A stretch of DNA of 64,000 nucleotides, from positions 7,240,501 to 7,304,500 of the forward strand of contig NZ_LT629703.1 in assembly GCF_900103365.1 (NCBI RefSeq). The letters are read 5' to 3'. Made by a program: the position numbers and the translations under genes. Each line of letters begins with the position of its first letter. The first letter of the stretch is position 1. Of the stretch, positions 27,141 through 36,205 are shown one piece after another. The stretch comes from Afipia sp. GAS231 (GTDB taxonomy: Bacteria; Pseudomonadota; Alphaproteobacteria; Rhizobiales; Xanthobacteraceae). The notes under the pieces were generated by a model. That model did no database searches. It saw only the letters and a program-made list of their open reading frames with translations, and was not told where the DNA came from.

Positions 27141-28241
27141 ATGATGTTGACGGCGTTAGGTCTGATGAGCGGCACCTCGCTCGACGGGGTGGACGTCGCC
27201 TTGATCGAAACCGACGGCCGCCGGGTGAGCGCCTTCGGGCCGTCCGGATACCGGCCTTATACCGAATCCGAGCGCAATCTGCTGCGTCAGGCGCTGTATG
27301 AGGCGGTCGACCTGCCGCAGCGCGATGCCCGGCCCGGCTGCCTGCGCGAGGCCGAGCGGGCCGTTACCGCGGCCCATGCCGAGGCGGTGGCCGCTTTTGT
27401 CGCGCAGCACCGCATGGCCTATTCGGACATCGATATTGTCGGCTTTCATGGCCAGACCGTGCTGCACCGGCCCGAGCGCCGGCTGACCGTGCAGATCGGC
27501 GACGCCGCCACGCTGGCCAAGGCGATCCATATCCCGGTCATGCATGATTTCCGCGCCGCCGACGTCGAGGCCGGCGGGCAGGGCGCGCCGTTCGTGCCGG
27601 TCTATCACCGGGCGCTGGCGCAGTCGCTGGAGCGCGAGGGCCCGATCATCGTGGTTAATATCGGCGGGGTCTCCAACATCACCTATATCGACGGCGACAC
27701 CCTGATCGCCTGCGACACCGGGCCCGGCAACGCGCTGCTCGACGACTACATGTCCAAGTTCCTCAATCAGCGTTTTGACAACGAAGGGCGTACCGCCGCC
27801 CAGGGCACGGTCGATGTGGGCTGGATCAACCGCGCGCTGAAACTGCCGTTCTTTACGCTGCCGCCGCCTAAATCGCTCGATCGCAACGACTTTGCTTCCC
27901 TCAAGCTCGGCGATAAGGACCCCTTGGATGGCGCGGCGACCCTGACTGCGTTCACGGCCGAGGCGATCGCCCGGGTGGTGCCGCTGCTGCCGAAGGAGCC
28001 CAAAAGCTGGATCGTGGCCGGCGGCGGCGCCCGCAACCTGACCATGATGCGGATGCTGCGCGAGCGGCTGCAGCCGGCAGTCGTACAGGCGGCCGACGCG
28101 CTTGGCTGGGCTTCCGATGCAATCGAGGCGCAGGCCTTCGGCTTCCTCGCCGCGCGCGGTCTGAAAGGCTTTCCGCTCAGCTATCCCACTACCACTGGGG
28201 TGCCGATCCCCATGACCGGCGGGGTCATCGCGCGACCGTGA
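27141..28241 (+). CDS. anmK: Anhydro-N-acetylmuramic acid kinase
   Basis: A 366-residue sugar kinase of the ASKHA fold that opens and phosphorylates 1,6-anhydro-MurNAc during peptidoglycan recycling. The signature GLMSGTSLDGVDVALIETDG starts at residue 7, followed by DIVGFHGQTVLHRP, NIGGVSNITYI, ACDTGPGNALLDDY and AGGGARNL. The ATG at 27141 directly precedes the family N-terminus; the longer frame from 27069 is unsupported. Confidence 0.96.
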   Translation: MMLTALGLMSGTSLDGVDVALIETDGRRVSAFGPSGYRPYTESERNLLRQALYEAVDLPQRDARPGCLREAERAVTAAHAEAVAAFVAQHRMAYSDIDIVGFHGQTVLHRPERRLTVQIGDAATLAKAIHIPVMHDFRAADVEAGGQGAPFVPVYHRALAQSLEREGPIIVVNIGGVSNITYIDGDTLIACDTGPGNALLDDYMSKFLNQRFDNEGRTAAQGTVDVGWINRALKLPFFTLPPPKSLDRNDFASLKLGDKDPLDGAATLTAFTAEAIARVVPLLPKEPKSWIVAGGGARNLTMMRMLRERLQPAVVQAADALGWASDAIEAQAFGFLAARGLKGFPLSYPTTTGVPIPMTGGVIARP

Positions 28242-28280
28242 AGGTGAGGCCCGTGGATCGATCTTGACGGCTACATGCAG

Positions 28281-28307
28281 ATGCATCTAGTTTCGATGCA
28301 GATGCAT
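28281..28307. promoter_or_regulatory. Candidate operator upstream of the glutathione S-transferase
   Basis: ATGCAGATGCAT occurs twice (28275-28286 and 28296-28307), 21 bases apart (two helical turns), and ATGCATCT (28281-28288) forms an inverted repeat with AGATGCAT (28300-28307). It ends 14 bases before the ATG, a good place for a repressor. The regulator is not known. Confidence 0.5.
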
Positions 28308-28321
28308 GGAGCGAGATCGTC

Positions 28322-28999
28322 ATGACGCCGAAATTGACCTTGATCAGCCACACCCTTTGTCCCTACGTGCAGCGCGCCGTGATCGCGCTGACCGAAAAGG
28401 GCGTGCCGTTCGAGCGCATCGACATCGACCTCGCCAACAAGCCGGACTGGTTCCTGAAAATATCGCCGCTCGGCAAGGTGCCGGTGCTACGGGTTGCGAG
28501 CGACGACGGCGAGGTGGCGTTGTTCGAGAGCAACGTGATCTGCGAGTACATCGAGGACACCCAAGGCGGCGCCAAACTGCATCCGCAGGACCCGCTGCAG
28601 CGGGCGCAGCACCGGGCCTGGATGGAATTCGGCTCGACGATCCTGGGCGAATTATGGGGTCTGGAGACCACCGGCGATCCGGCGGTGTTCGAAAGCAAGC
28701 GCAAGGCGGTCGCGGCCAAGTTCGCGCAGGTCGAGCGTACGCTCGGCGCGGGACCTTTCTTTGCCGGCGAACGGTTCTCCTTGGTGGACGCGGTGTTCGC
28801 GCCGATCTTCCGTTACTTCGATGTGTTCGATCGGTTGATCGATCTCTCGGTGTTTGCCGATACGCCGAAGGTGCGAGCGTGGCGCGAGCAGTTGGCCAAG
28901 CGCCCGAGCGTGCGGTCGGCCGTCGGCGCGGACTATCCGCAATTGCTGCATGCGTTCCTGGTCCGCCACGACGCGCATATGCTGAAGCTGGCGGCGTGA
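28322..28999 (+). CDS. Glutathione S-transferase
   Basis: A 225-residue two-domain GST. The N-terminal thioredoxin-like domain has SHTLCPYVQRAVIAL with Cys13 in a CPYV motif (omega/DHAR-like rather than Ser/Tyr type), then SPLGKVPVL and ESNVICEYIED, which bind glutathione. The helical C-terminal domain carries FFAGERFSLVDAVFAPIFRY. A cysteine-type GST is more likely a thiol transferase or dehydroascorbate reductase than a conjugating enzyme. Possible operator repeats lie just upstream. Confidence 0.92.
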   Translation: MTPKLTLISHTLCPYVQRAVIALTEKGVPFERIDIDLANKPDWFLKISPLGKVPVLRVASDDGEVALFESNVICEYIEDTQGGAKLHPQDPLQRAQHRAWMEFGSTILGELWGLETTGDPAVFESKRKAVAAKFAQVERTLGAGPFFAGERFSLVDAVFAPIFRYFDVFDRLIDLSVFADTPKVRAWREQLAKRPSVRSAVGADYPQLLHAFLVRHDAHMLKLAA

Positions 29000-29090
29000 C
29001 GTAGGGTGGTTAGCGAAGCGTAACCCACCGCGGTCTCGAGACGCGGTTGGCTCTGTCGGTGGGTTACGGCTTTGCCTAACCCACCCTACG
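29000..29090. repeat. Palindromic intergenic repeat (CGTAGGGTGG family)
   Basis: CGTAGGGTGGTTAGCGAAGC at the left pairs with GCTTTGCCTAACCCACCCTACG at the right. It lies between convergent genes. A related copy lacking the outer CGTAGGG is at 29785. Confidence 0.85.
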
Positions 29091-29098
29091 AAGCACCG

Positions 29099-29758
29099 TC
29101 ACGCCCGCAGCAGTGCGGCCATCTCGTTCCAGTGATAGATGCGCACCTTCTCCGTCTGATGTTGCGCGGCTTTGGCGATCGCCCGCGCGATCTCCTCGCC
29201 GTCCAGTCCGCGATACCGATCGACCGGTCCCACGAGCAGCGGATTGATCACGTTCCACACGGCGATGATCATTCGTTCCCCCGGCCGCTCCTCGTCGCGC
29301 TGTCCCATAATCATCGACGGACGAAAGATATGCGTATGATCGAAATCCAGCGCGAGAACATCGCGCTCCACTTCACCCTTGGTGCGGACATAGAACAGGC
29401 TTGATCCGGCGTTGGCGCCAACGGCCGTGACCAGGAACACCGACCTGGCGCCGTTCGCCTTGGCGATCTCGGCGGCCAGCACCGGATAATCGTGATCGAT
29501 TTTATAGTACTCCGCCTCATCGGGCGTATGTTTGCGCGTCGTGCCCAGCGCGATGAAGACCTCGTCCGCCACCAGTTGCGGTTTCAGTGCGGGCAGCAAG
29601 GCGAGGTCGCCAATCAGCGTAGTCAGCTTGGCGTGACTGAGCGCCAGCGGCTTTCGCACCACGGCGATGACCCGTTCGTAATCCGGGTTGCCCAGCAGTG
29701 CGCGCAGGAGATGCGAGCCGATAAATCCGGTCGCGCCGAAGACAATTGCCTTTTTCAT
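29099..29758 (-). CDS. Rossmann-fold NAD(P)-binding oxidoreductase (TIP30/HTATIP2-like)
   Basis: A 219-residue short atypical SDR. GATGFIGSHLLRALLG (TGxxGxxG, residues 8-23) binds the dinucleotide, and VADEVFIALGTTRKHTPDEAEYYKIDHDY and SVFLVTAVGANAGSSLFYVRTKGEVE contain the YxxxK-like YVRTK. Ends with a typical HWNEM segment. Family members include human TIP30 and uncharacterised bacterial epimerase-like proteins. Substrate unknown. Confidence 0.87.
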   Translation of the reverse strand: MKKAIVFGATGFIGSHLLRALLGNPDYERVIAVVRKPLALSHAKLTTLIGDLALLPALKPQLVADEVFIALGTTRKHTPDEAEYYKIDHDYPVLAAEIAKANGARSVFLVTAVGANAGSSLFYVRTKGEVERDVLALDFDHTHIFRPSMIMGQRDEERPGERMIIAVWNVINPLLVGPVDRYRGLDGEEIARAIAKAAQHQTEKVRIYHWNEMAALLRA

Positions 29759-29784
29759 GTCGGGCTGGTCTCGCAGTGAGCTGT

Positions 29785-29860
29785 ATGGGTTAGCGAAGCG
29801 TAACCCACCACCTTTTTCTTGCGCGTGTTGTGGTGGGTTACGGCTTCGCCTAACCCACCA
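29785..29860. repeat. Palindromic intergenic repeat, second copy of the TTAGCGAAGCGTAACCCACC family
   Basis: TGGGTTAGCGAAGCGTAACC pairs with GGTTACGGCTTCGCCTAACCCA. It lies between two genes of the same strand and shares its core with the repeat at 29000. Confidence 0.85.
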
Positions 29861-29863
29861 CAG

Positions 29864-30376
29864 CTACAATTCCGCCGCCATCTTGGCGAGCGCGGCGACC
29901 GTGTTCATGTTGCGCGCCGTGCCGGTCTTTGCCGCCGGCACGACCAGCTTCGACTGCCCCATGCCATCGCCGTAGTGAATGTAGATCTCGCGTCGGCCGA
30001 GCTTGATCGCTTCATCCTTGCGGCCCTTGACGGCTTTGAGCGTATCGCCGGGTGGCGGGGCATCGAGAAATACCGCCATGGTGCGGTTGGCCGGCGCTTT
30101 CGGAAATGGATTGTCTGATAGCACGGCCTGCATCTCGGCGAGCGTGCGCACCATGACGCCGACCGGTTTGCCGGCGTAGCTTTCAAGCGCTGCTTCCAGC
30201 GCCTTCTTCACGGCGGATTCGGATTTACGGCTGGTGAACACCACATTGCCGCTGGCGATGTAGGTGCGGACGCCGGCAAATCCCAGCGCCTCGCACATCG
30301 CCTTTAATTCGGTCATCGGCAGCTTGCCGGTGCCGCCGACATTCACCGCACGAAGCAAGGCAATGAAGGCGGCCAC
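29864..30376 (-). CDS. DUF1697-family protein
   Basis: A 170-residue protein starting with GTG and AFIALLRAVNVGGTGKLPM, the hallmark of DUF1697 (LLRGINVGG...), followed by GFAGVRTYIASGNVVFTS and ending in KTGTARNMNTVAALAKMA. No biochemical role is established for the family that I can name. Its stop and start context places it 15 bases from the alpha/beta hydrolase gene, so they probably form one transcript. Confidence 0.9.
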   Translation of the reverse strand: MAAFIALLRAVNVGGTGKLPMTELKAMCEALGFAGVRTYIASGNVVFTSRKSESAVKKALEAALESYAGKPVGVMVRTLAEMQAVLSDNPFPKAPANRTMAVFLDAPPPGDTLKAVKGRKDEAIKLGRREIYIHYGDGMGQSKLVVPAAKTGTARNMNTVAALAKMAAEL

Positions 30377-30391
30377 GGCGAACTCTATGGC

Positions 30392-31039
30392 TTAGCGGAC
30401 GTTGGCGAGCCGCATGTCGAGATAGCCGGTCACGGTTTCCATCAGCGGCTGCAGCTTGCCGTCGAAGAAATGGTTGGCGCCGGGGATGATCTGCTGATCG
30501 ATCACGATGCCCTTTTGGGTCTTCAGTTTTTCGACCAGCGTGTTGACGTCCTTTGGCGGCACCACCGCATCCTTTTCGCCGTGCACGATCAGGCCGGACG
30601 ACGGGCAGGGCGCGAGGAAGGAGAAGTCATAGAGGTTGGCGGGCGGCGCGATCGAGATGAAACCCTCGACCTCGGGCCGGCGCATCAAAAGCTGCATGCC
30701 GATCCAGGCGCCGAACGAAAAGCCCGCGACCCAGCAGGCGCGCGCTTCCGGGTTGATGGTCTGCGCCCAGTCGAGCGCGGAGGCCGCATCCGACAATTCG
30801 CCGGTGCCGTGATCGAACGAACCCTGGCTGCGGCCGACGCCGCGGAAATTGAAACGCAGCACCGAAAAGCCGCGATGCGCGAACGCGTAATAGCACTGGT
30901 AGACGATCTGGTGATTCATCGTGCCGTGAAACTGCGGATGCGGATGCAGGATCATCGCGATCGGCGCGTTCTTCTGCTTGGCCGGATGGTAACGGCCTTC
31001 GAGGCGGCCTGCGGGGCCGGTGAAAATAACTTCAGGCAT
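30392..31039 (-). CDS. Alpha/beta hydrolase (dienelactone-hydrolase-like)
   Basis: 215 residues. The oxyanion segment HPHPQFHGTM near residue 32, the nucleophile elbow GFSFGA, the acid in HGEKDAVVP and the His in GANHFF complete a plausible catalytic triad. It resembles the YtoJ/COG2945 group of small hydrolases. AGGGATCATCA precedes ATG 31039. Cytoplasmic; substrate unknown. Confidence 0.9.
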   Translation of the reverse strand: MPEVIFTGPAGRLEGRYHPAKQKNAPIAMILHPHPQFHGTMNHQIVYQCYYAFAHRGFSVLRFNFRGVGRSQGSFDHGTGELSDAASALDWAQTINPEARACWVAGFSFGAWIGMQLLMRRPEVEGFISIAPPANLYDFSFLAPCPSSGLIVHGEKDAVVPPKDVNTLVEKLKTQKGIVIDQQIIPGANHFFDGKLQPLMETVTGYLDMRLANVR

Positions 31040-31326
31040 TGATGATCCCTAGGCAACGGACGTGATCTGGCGGGGTGATACGATCAGGCGTCGTTGGGAG
31101 ATGCGCGAACGGCGCTTCCGGTGAATTGGTGGCGGCGTTCTAGCATGAGGCGAGGGGCAAAAAGCAAGCATCTTGAACATCCCGAAGTGTGTTCAAGGCG
31201 TTAGCCAAGAACTTGCTGGCCCCGGTTTGCAGAAGACGCGGCGATCCCCAATTGCCATAAGGCTGCTGGCAGCGATGCGGCAGGTGCACCATGTGTCGGC
31301 ATACGAATGAAGGTAATATTGTAGGG

Positions 31327-32484
31327 ATGTCTGAGCGAGTCTATCTCGACTGGAATGCGACCACGCCGCTGCGCCCTGAGGCGAAGCGGGCGATGACGGC
31401 CGCATGGGAGATCAGCGGTAACCCGTCCTCGGTCCATGCCGAGGGTCGCCAGGCGCGCCGGCTGGTCGAGGATGCCCGGGCTGCCATTGCGGCGGCGGTC
31501 GCGGCCCGGTCGCACGACGTGGTGTTTTGCTCAGGCGGCACCGAAGCCAACGCGCTGGCGCTGACGCCGGGGCTGCGCCGTGGGACGGGGCAAGGCGTGC
31601 AACGGTTGCTGGTCTCGGCCATCGAGCACACCTCGGTACTGGCAGGCGGGCGATTTCCGGCTGCATCGATCGGTACGATCAAGGTTACCGGCTCGGGGCT
31701 GGTCGACCTCAACCACCTGCGCACCTTGCTGGCCGCAGGGTCTCCGGCGCTGGTGTCGGTGATGCTCGCCAACAACGAGACCGGGGCCGTTCAGCCGGTC
31801 TCTGAGGTCGCTGATGTGGTGCATGAAGCAGGTGGCCTGCTGCATGTCGATGCGATCCAGGCATTGGGAAAAATATCTATTGATATCAATCTGTTGAAGG
31901 CTGATCTGCTGACGCTTTCTGCACACAAGATCGGCGGCCCGAAGGGCGCCGGCGCGGTGGTGCTGGCCGAGGGCGCGCACGGCCTGGAGCCGCTGTTGCG
32001 CGGCGGCGGCCAGGAACTGGGGCGCCGGGCCGGCACCGAGAACGTCGCTGGGATTGCGGCCTTCGGCGCCGCGACCAAAGCAGCCATCGCCGCTCTGCCT
32101 GGGGATGCGACCCGGCTAGGCGCGCTGAGGGAACGCCTCGAGCGGGGTCTGAAGCAGACGCCGGGAATGATCGTGTTTTCGGAGGCCGCGCCACGGCTGC
32201 CGAATACCACGCTGTTCACGGTTCCCGGGCTTAAGGCCGAAACGGCCGTAATCGGCTTCGATCTCGCCGGAATTGCGGTATCATCGGGTTCCGCCTGCTC
32301 TTCCGGCAAGGTCCAACCTTCCCATGTCCTTGACGCGATGGGGTTCCCCAAGGACCTGGCACAGGGAGCGGTGCGGCTCAGTCTGGGCTGGTCTACCTCC
32401 GAGGCAGACATTGATATGACCCTGGAGGCTTGGCGAAAGCTCGCCGATGGCTTACTTAGAGGACAGCGACGAAACACAGCTTGA
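31327..32484 (+). CDS. Cysteine desulfurase, NifS/IscS type
   Basis: A 385-residue PLP enzyme that takes sulfur from cysteine for Fe-S cluster building. It begins VYLDWNATTPLRPEA; the PLP lysine is K201 in LSAHKIGGPKG and the active cysteine is Cys324 in SSGSACSSGK, in the long loop that marks class I desulfurases. It stands first in the suf gene cluster, 91 bases ahead of sufB, which also carries a class II desulfurase (sufS) further down, so two sulfur donors are encoded together. The start at 31327 excludes a non-family N-terminal extension from 31291. Confidence 0.93.
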   Translation: MSERVYLDWNATTPLRPEAKRAMTAAWEISGNPSSVHAEGRQARRLVEDARAAIAAAVAARSHDVVFCSGGTEANALALTPGLRRGTGQGVQRLLVSAIEHTSVLAGGRFPAASIGTIKVTGSGLVDLNHLRTLLAAGSPALVSVMLANNETGAVQPVSEVADVVHEAGGLLHVDAIQALGKISIDINLLKADLLTLSAHKIGGPKGAGAVVLAEGAHGLEPLLRGGGQELGRRAGTENVAGIAAFGAATKAAIAALPGDATRLGALRERLERGLKQTPGMIVFSEAAPRLPNTTLFTVPGLKAETAVIGFDLAGIAVSSGSACSSGKVQPSHVLDAMGFPKDLAQGAVRLSLGWSTSEADIDMTLEAWRKLADGLLRGQRRNTA

Positions 32485-32504
32485 ACCGTTCTAAGCCGGT
32501 TTCG

Positions 32505-32533
32505 TCGCAAAACTTCGAATTCGACTTTTGCGA
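32505..32533. promoter_or_regulatory. Near-perfect inverted repeat upstream of sufB
   Basis: TCGCAAAA (32505-32512) and TTTTGCGA (32526-32533) flank the 10-base palindrome TCGAATTCGA (32515-32524). A second hairpin, CGCGGT/ACCGCG, lies just before the sufB ribosome site. These could be an operator or 5'-leader structures. A less convincing Irr-box-like element (CTTGAACCGTTCTAAG) is at 32480-32495. Confidence 0.45.
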
Positions 32534-32575
32534 TTGATCCACCGCGGTCCTTGAAACCGCGAGCGGAGGATAAGA

Positions 32576-34057
32576 ATGCCAGCCGTCCAAGAGACAGTCG
32601 AGCGCGTCAGGCGCATCGACGTCGATCAGTATCGATATGGGTTTGAGACCGATATCGAGTCCGACAAGGCGCCCAAGGGGCTGTCGGAAGACACTGTCCG
32701 CTTCATCTCCGCCAAGAAGAACGAGCCGGCCTGGATGCTGGAATGGCGGCTGGAAGCCTATCGCCGCTGGCTGACCATGACCGAGCCGACCTGGGCCCGC
32801 GTCGACTACCCCAAGATCGACTATCAGGATCTCTATTACTATTCGGCGCCGAAGCCGAAGAAGCAGATCGGCTCGCTCGACGAGATCGACCCTGAAATCC
32901 TGAAAACCTACGAGAAGCTCGGCATTCCCCTTCGTGAGGTCGAGGTGCTGGAAGGCGTCGTGCGCCCCGAAGGCGAGCGGCGAATCGCTGTCGACGCGGT
33001 GTTCGACTCGGTTTCGGTCGCGACCACCTTCCAGAAGGAACTGAAGGCGGCCGGCGTGATCTTCATGCCGATCTCGGAAGCGATCCGCGAGCATCCCGAA
33101 CTGGTGCAGAAGTATCTCGGCACTGTCGTGCCGACCACGGACAACTATTTCGCGACGCTGAACTCGGCTGTGTTCTCCGACGGCTCGTTCGTCTACGTGC
33201 CGCCCGGCGTGCGCTGCCCGATGGAATTGTCGACCTATTTCCGCATCAACGAGCGCAACACCGGCCAGTTCGAGCGCACGCTGATCATCGCCGACAAGGG
33301 CGCCTACGTCAGCTACCTCGAAGGCTGCACCGCGCCGCAGCGCGACGAGAACCAGTTGCACGCTGCCGTGGTCGAACTCGTCACACACGACGACGCCGAG
33401 ATCAAGTATTCGACGGTGCAGAACTGGTACCCCGGCAATTCCGAAGGCAAGGGCGGCATCTACAATTTCGTCACCAAGCGTGGCGACTGCCGCGGCAGGA
33501 ATTCGAAGATCTCCTGGACTCAGGTCGAGACCGGATCGGCGATCACCTGGAAATATCCGAGCTGCATCCTGCGCGGCGACAATTCGCGCGGCGAATTCTA
33601 TTCGATCGCGATCTCGAACGGTCATCAGCAGGTCGACTCTGGCACCAAGATGATCCATCTCGGCAAGAACACCACCAGCCGGATCATCTCCAAGGGCATC
33701 GCCGCCGGCGTGTCGCAGAACACCTATCGCGGCCTCGTCACGGCGCACCGCAAGGCCACCGGCGCCCGCAACTTCACCGCCTGCGACTCATTGTTGATCG
33801 GCGACAAGTGCGGCGCGCATACGGTGCCATACGTCGAAGCGAAGAATTCCTCGGCGCTGTTCGAGCACGAAGCCACCACGTCGAAGATTTCAGAAGACGT
33901 GCTGTTCTACTGTGTGCAGCGGGGCTTGAGCCAGGAAGAAGCCGTCGGTCTCGTGGTCAATGGTTTCGTGAAAGACGTGCTGCAGCAACTGCCGATGGAA
34001 TTCGCAGTTGAGGCGCAGAAGCTGATTTCGATCAGCCTCGAAGGTTCGGTTGGATAA
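32576..34057 (+). CDS. sufB: Fe-S cluster assembly scaffold SufB
   Basis: A 493-residue scaffold component of the SufBC2D complex. It has the conserved N-terminal segment ([16 protein letters not shown], then [16 protein letters not shown]), the beta-helix core with [40 protein letters not shown], and the C-terminal [20 protein letters not shown] and [27 protein letters not shown] lies 8 bases before ATG 32576. It is followed by sufC with a 61-base gap. Confidence 0.97.
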   Translation: MPAVQETVERVRRIDVDQYRYGFETDIESDKAPKGLSEDTVRFISAKKNEPAWMLEWRLEAYRRWLTMTEPTWARVDYPKIDYQDLYYYSAPKPKKQIGSLDEIDPEILKTYEKLGIPLREVEVLEGVVRPEGERRIAVDAVFDSVSVATTFQKELKAAGVIFMPISEAIREHPELVQKYLGTVVPTTDNYFATLNSAVFSDGSFVYVPPGVRCPMELSTYFRINERNTGQFERTLIIADKGAYVSYLEGCTAPQRDENQLHAAVVELVTHDDAEIKYSTVQNWYPGNSEGKGGIYNFVTKRGDCRGRNSKISWTQVETGSAITWKYPSCILRGDNSRGEFYSIAISNGHQQVDSGTKMIHLGKNTTSRIISKGIAAGVSQNTYRGLVTAHRKATGARNFTACDSLLIGDKCGAHTVPYVEAKNSSALFEHEATTSKISEDVLFYCVQRGLSQEEAVGLVVNGFVKDVLQQLPMEFAVEAQKLISISLEGSVG

Positions 34058-34118
34058 ACCCATCGCCCTGTGAGCCGCGCCTACGGCGCTGCTCGGGCGA
34101 GAATGAACGGATGAAATA

Positions 34119-34871
34119 ATGTCACTACTCGAAGTCAAAAATCTGCAGGTTCGTGTCGAGGAGCGTGAGATTCTCCACGGGCTGTCGCTGACCGTAAATC
34201 CAAGCGAGGTGCACGCGATCATGGGGCCGAACGGCTCCGGCAAGTCGACGCTCTCCCACGTCATTGCCGGCAAGCCGGGCTATGAAGTGACCGGCGGCGA
34301 AATCCTGTTCAAGGGCGAAGACCTCCTGGAAATGGCGCCGGACGTGCGCGCCGCCAAGGGCGTGTTCCTGGCGTTCCAGTACCCGGTCGAAATCCCCGGT
34401 GTCGCCACCATGAATTTCCTGCGCACGGCGCTCAACGCGCAGCGCAAGGCGCGCGGCGAGAGCGAGTTCTCGACGCCGGACTTCTTGAAGAAGGTGCGCG
34501 AGGTCGCGGCTTCCCTCAATATTCCGCAGGACATGCTTCGGCGTGGCGTCAATGTCGGCTTCTCCGGCGGCGAGAAGAAGCGCAACGAAATACTGCAGAT
34601 GGCGCTGTTCCAGCCCAGCCTGTGCATCCTCGACGAAATGGATTCCGGCCTCGACATCGATGCGCTTCGTGTCGCCGCCGACGGCGTCAACGCGCTGCGC
34701 TCGCCCGATCGCGCGATGGTCGTGATCACCCATTACCAGCGCCTGCTCAACTACATCGTGCCTGATTTCGTGCACGTGATGTCGAAGGGGCGGGTGGTGA
34801 AGAGCGGCGGCAAGGAACTCGCGCTGGAGCTCGAGGCTTCCGGCTACACCCAGTTCGAAGACGCGGCCTGA
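34119..34871 (+). CDS. sufC: Fe-S cluster assembly ATPase SufC
   Basis: A 250-residue ABC-type ATPase that drives conformational change in SufBC2D. Walker A GPNGSGKST (36-44), signature SGGEKKR (149-155) and Walker B CILDEMDSGLD (169-179) are all present, with the E of DEMDSGLD typical of SufC. It ends eight bases before sufD. Confidence 0.97.
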   Translation: MSLLEVKNLQVRVEEREILHGLSLTVNPSEVHAIMGPNGSGKSTLSHVIAGKPGYEVTGGEILFKGEDLLEMAPDVRAAKGVFLAFQYPVEIPGVATMNFLRTALNAQRKARGESEFSTPDFLKKVREVAASLNIPQDMLRRGVNVGFSGGEKKRNEILQMALFQPSLCILDEMDSGLDIDALRVAADGVNALRSPDRAMVVITHYQRLLNYIVPDFVHVMSKGRVVKSGGKELALELEASGYTQFEDAA

Positions 34872-34879
34872 GCATTCCG

Positions 34880-36205
34880 ATGAACGTAGCTGTGGCAAAA
34901 AATGAGACCGGACGCCCGCTCAGCGACAGCTTTGCGATCGCGAGCGACCGCCTGCCGGGCGCCGGCAAGGCGGCGGAGGCGCGACGCGCGGCGTTCGAGG
35001 CCTATGAGCGCACCGGTCTGCCGAACCGCCGGATGGAGGACTGGAAGTACACGGATTTGCGCGCGCTGATGCGCGAAGTGCTGCCGCTGGCGCCTGCGCC
35101 GGATGCGGCGGCGCTGAAGCGAGCCGCTGCCGCCTTGAAGCTGCAGGCGGTGAGGGGCGCGCGCCGACTGGTGCTGGTGGACGGCGTGTTCGCGCCGAGG
35201 CTTTCCGATCTGGTCGGATTGGAAAAGGGCCTTGCCATCCGCACCCTGCGCGAGGTGCTGGAGGCCGGCGATGCCGCGCTGCAGGCGCAACTGTTCTCGC
35301 TCGATAGCGCCAATCCGATGGTCGCGCTCAACAGCGCCATGATGACCGACGGCGTGGTGATCGAGATCGCCAATGGCGTGGTGCTGACGCAGCCGCTGCA
35401 GATCGTGCACATCGCCACGGGTGCTCTACCTGTCGCCATGTTCACGCGCTCGATGCTGCGGCTCGGCAAGGACGCCGCAGCGACGCTGGTCGAAAGCTAT
35501 ATCGCGGCCGACGGCGCCAAGGCCTATCAGGCCCATGATTCCCTGGTGGTGGCGATCTCTGACAATTCCAGGCTCGATCATGTTCGACTGGTCGAGGACA
35601 GCCGCGAGGCCGTCAACATTTCCTCCGCTTTGCTGACGCTGGGCGCGCATGCGCACTTCAATACCTTCGGCATGGCGTCGGGTGCCGGCGTCAGCCGTTA
35701 CCAGGCGACCATCGCGTTTGCCGGTGAGGGCTCGAAGGTCGAGACCAACGGCGTCAACCTGCTCAACGGCAAACAGCACGCCGACACCACCTTGTTCATG
35801 GACCACGCGGTGCCGCACTGCTCCAGCCGTGAAATCTTCCGCGCGGTCGTTGATGACAGCGGCCATTCGGTGTTCCAGGGCCGCATCATCGTGCGTCCGC
35901 ATGCGCAGAAGACCGACGCCAAGATGATGACGCGGGCGCTGCTGCTGTCCGACGATGCCGAGGCCGACAACAAGCCGGAACTCGAAATCTTCGCCGACGA
36001 CGTCACCTGCGGCCATGGCGCGACCACCGGCGCACTCGACGAAAGCCTGTTGTTTTACCTGCGCGCCCGCGGGCTTTCCGAGAAGGAAGCCCAGGCGCTG
36101 CTGATCCAGGCGTTTGTCGGCGAGGCGATTGAATCCATCGTCAACGACGACTTGCGCGAGCTCGCGATCACGGCGGCGCAGCGCTGGCTGGAGGCGAGGG
36201 CATGA
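34880..36205 (+). CDS. sufD: Fe-S cluster assembly protein SufD
   Basis: A 441-residue SufB paralogue. The N-terminus includes LPNRRMEDWKYTDLRALMRE, a SufD hallmark, and the C-terminal beta-helix ends in HGATTGALDESLLFYLRARGLSEKEAQALLIQAFVGE. It pairs with SufB in the scaffold complex. Its stop overlaps the sufS start (ATGA), implying translational coupling. Confidence 0.96.
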   Translation: MNVAVAKNETGRPLSDSFAIASDRLPGAGKAAEARRAAFEAYERTGLPNRRMEDWKYTDLRALMREVLPLAPAPDAAALKRAAAALKLQAVRGARRLVLVDGVFAPRLSDLVGLEKGLAIRTLREVLEAGDAALQAQLFSLDSANPMVALNSAMMTDGVVIEIANGVVLTQPLQIVHIATGALPVAMFTRSMLRLGKDAAATLVESYIAADGAKAYQAHDSLVVAISDNSRLDHVRLVEDSREAVNISSALLTLGAHAHFNTFGMASGAGVSRYQATIAFAGEGSKVETNGVNLLNGKQHADTTLFMDHAVPHCSSREIFRAVVDDSGHSVFQGRIIVRPHAQKTDAKMMTRALLLSDDAEADNKPELEIFADDVTCGHGATTGALDESLLFYLRARGLSEKEAQALLIQAFVGEAIESIVNDDLRELAITAAQRWLEARA

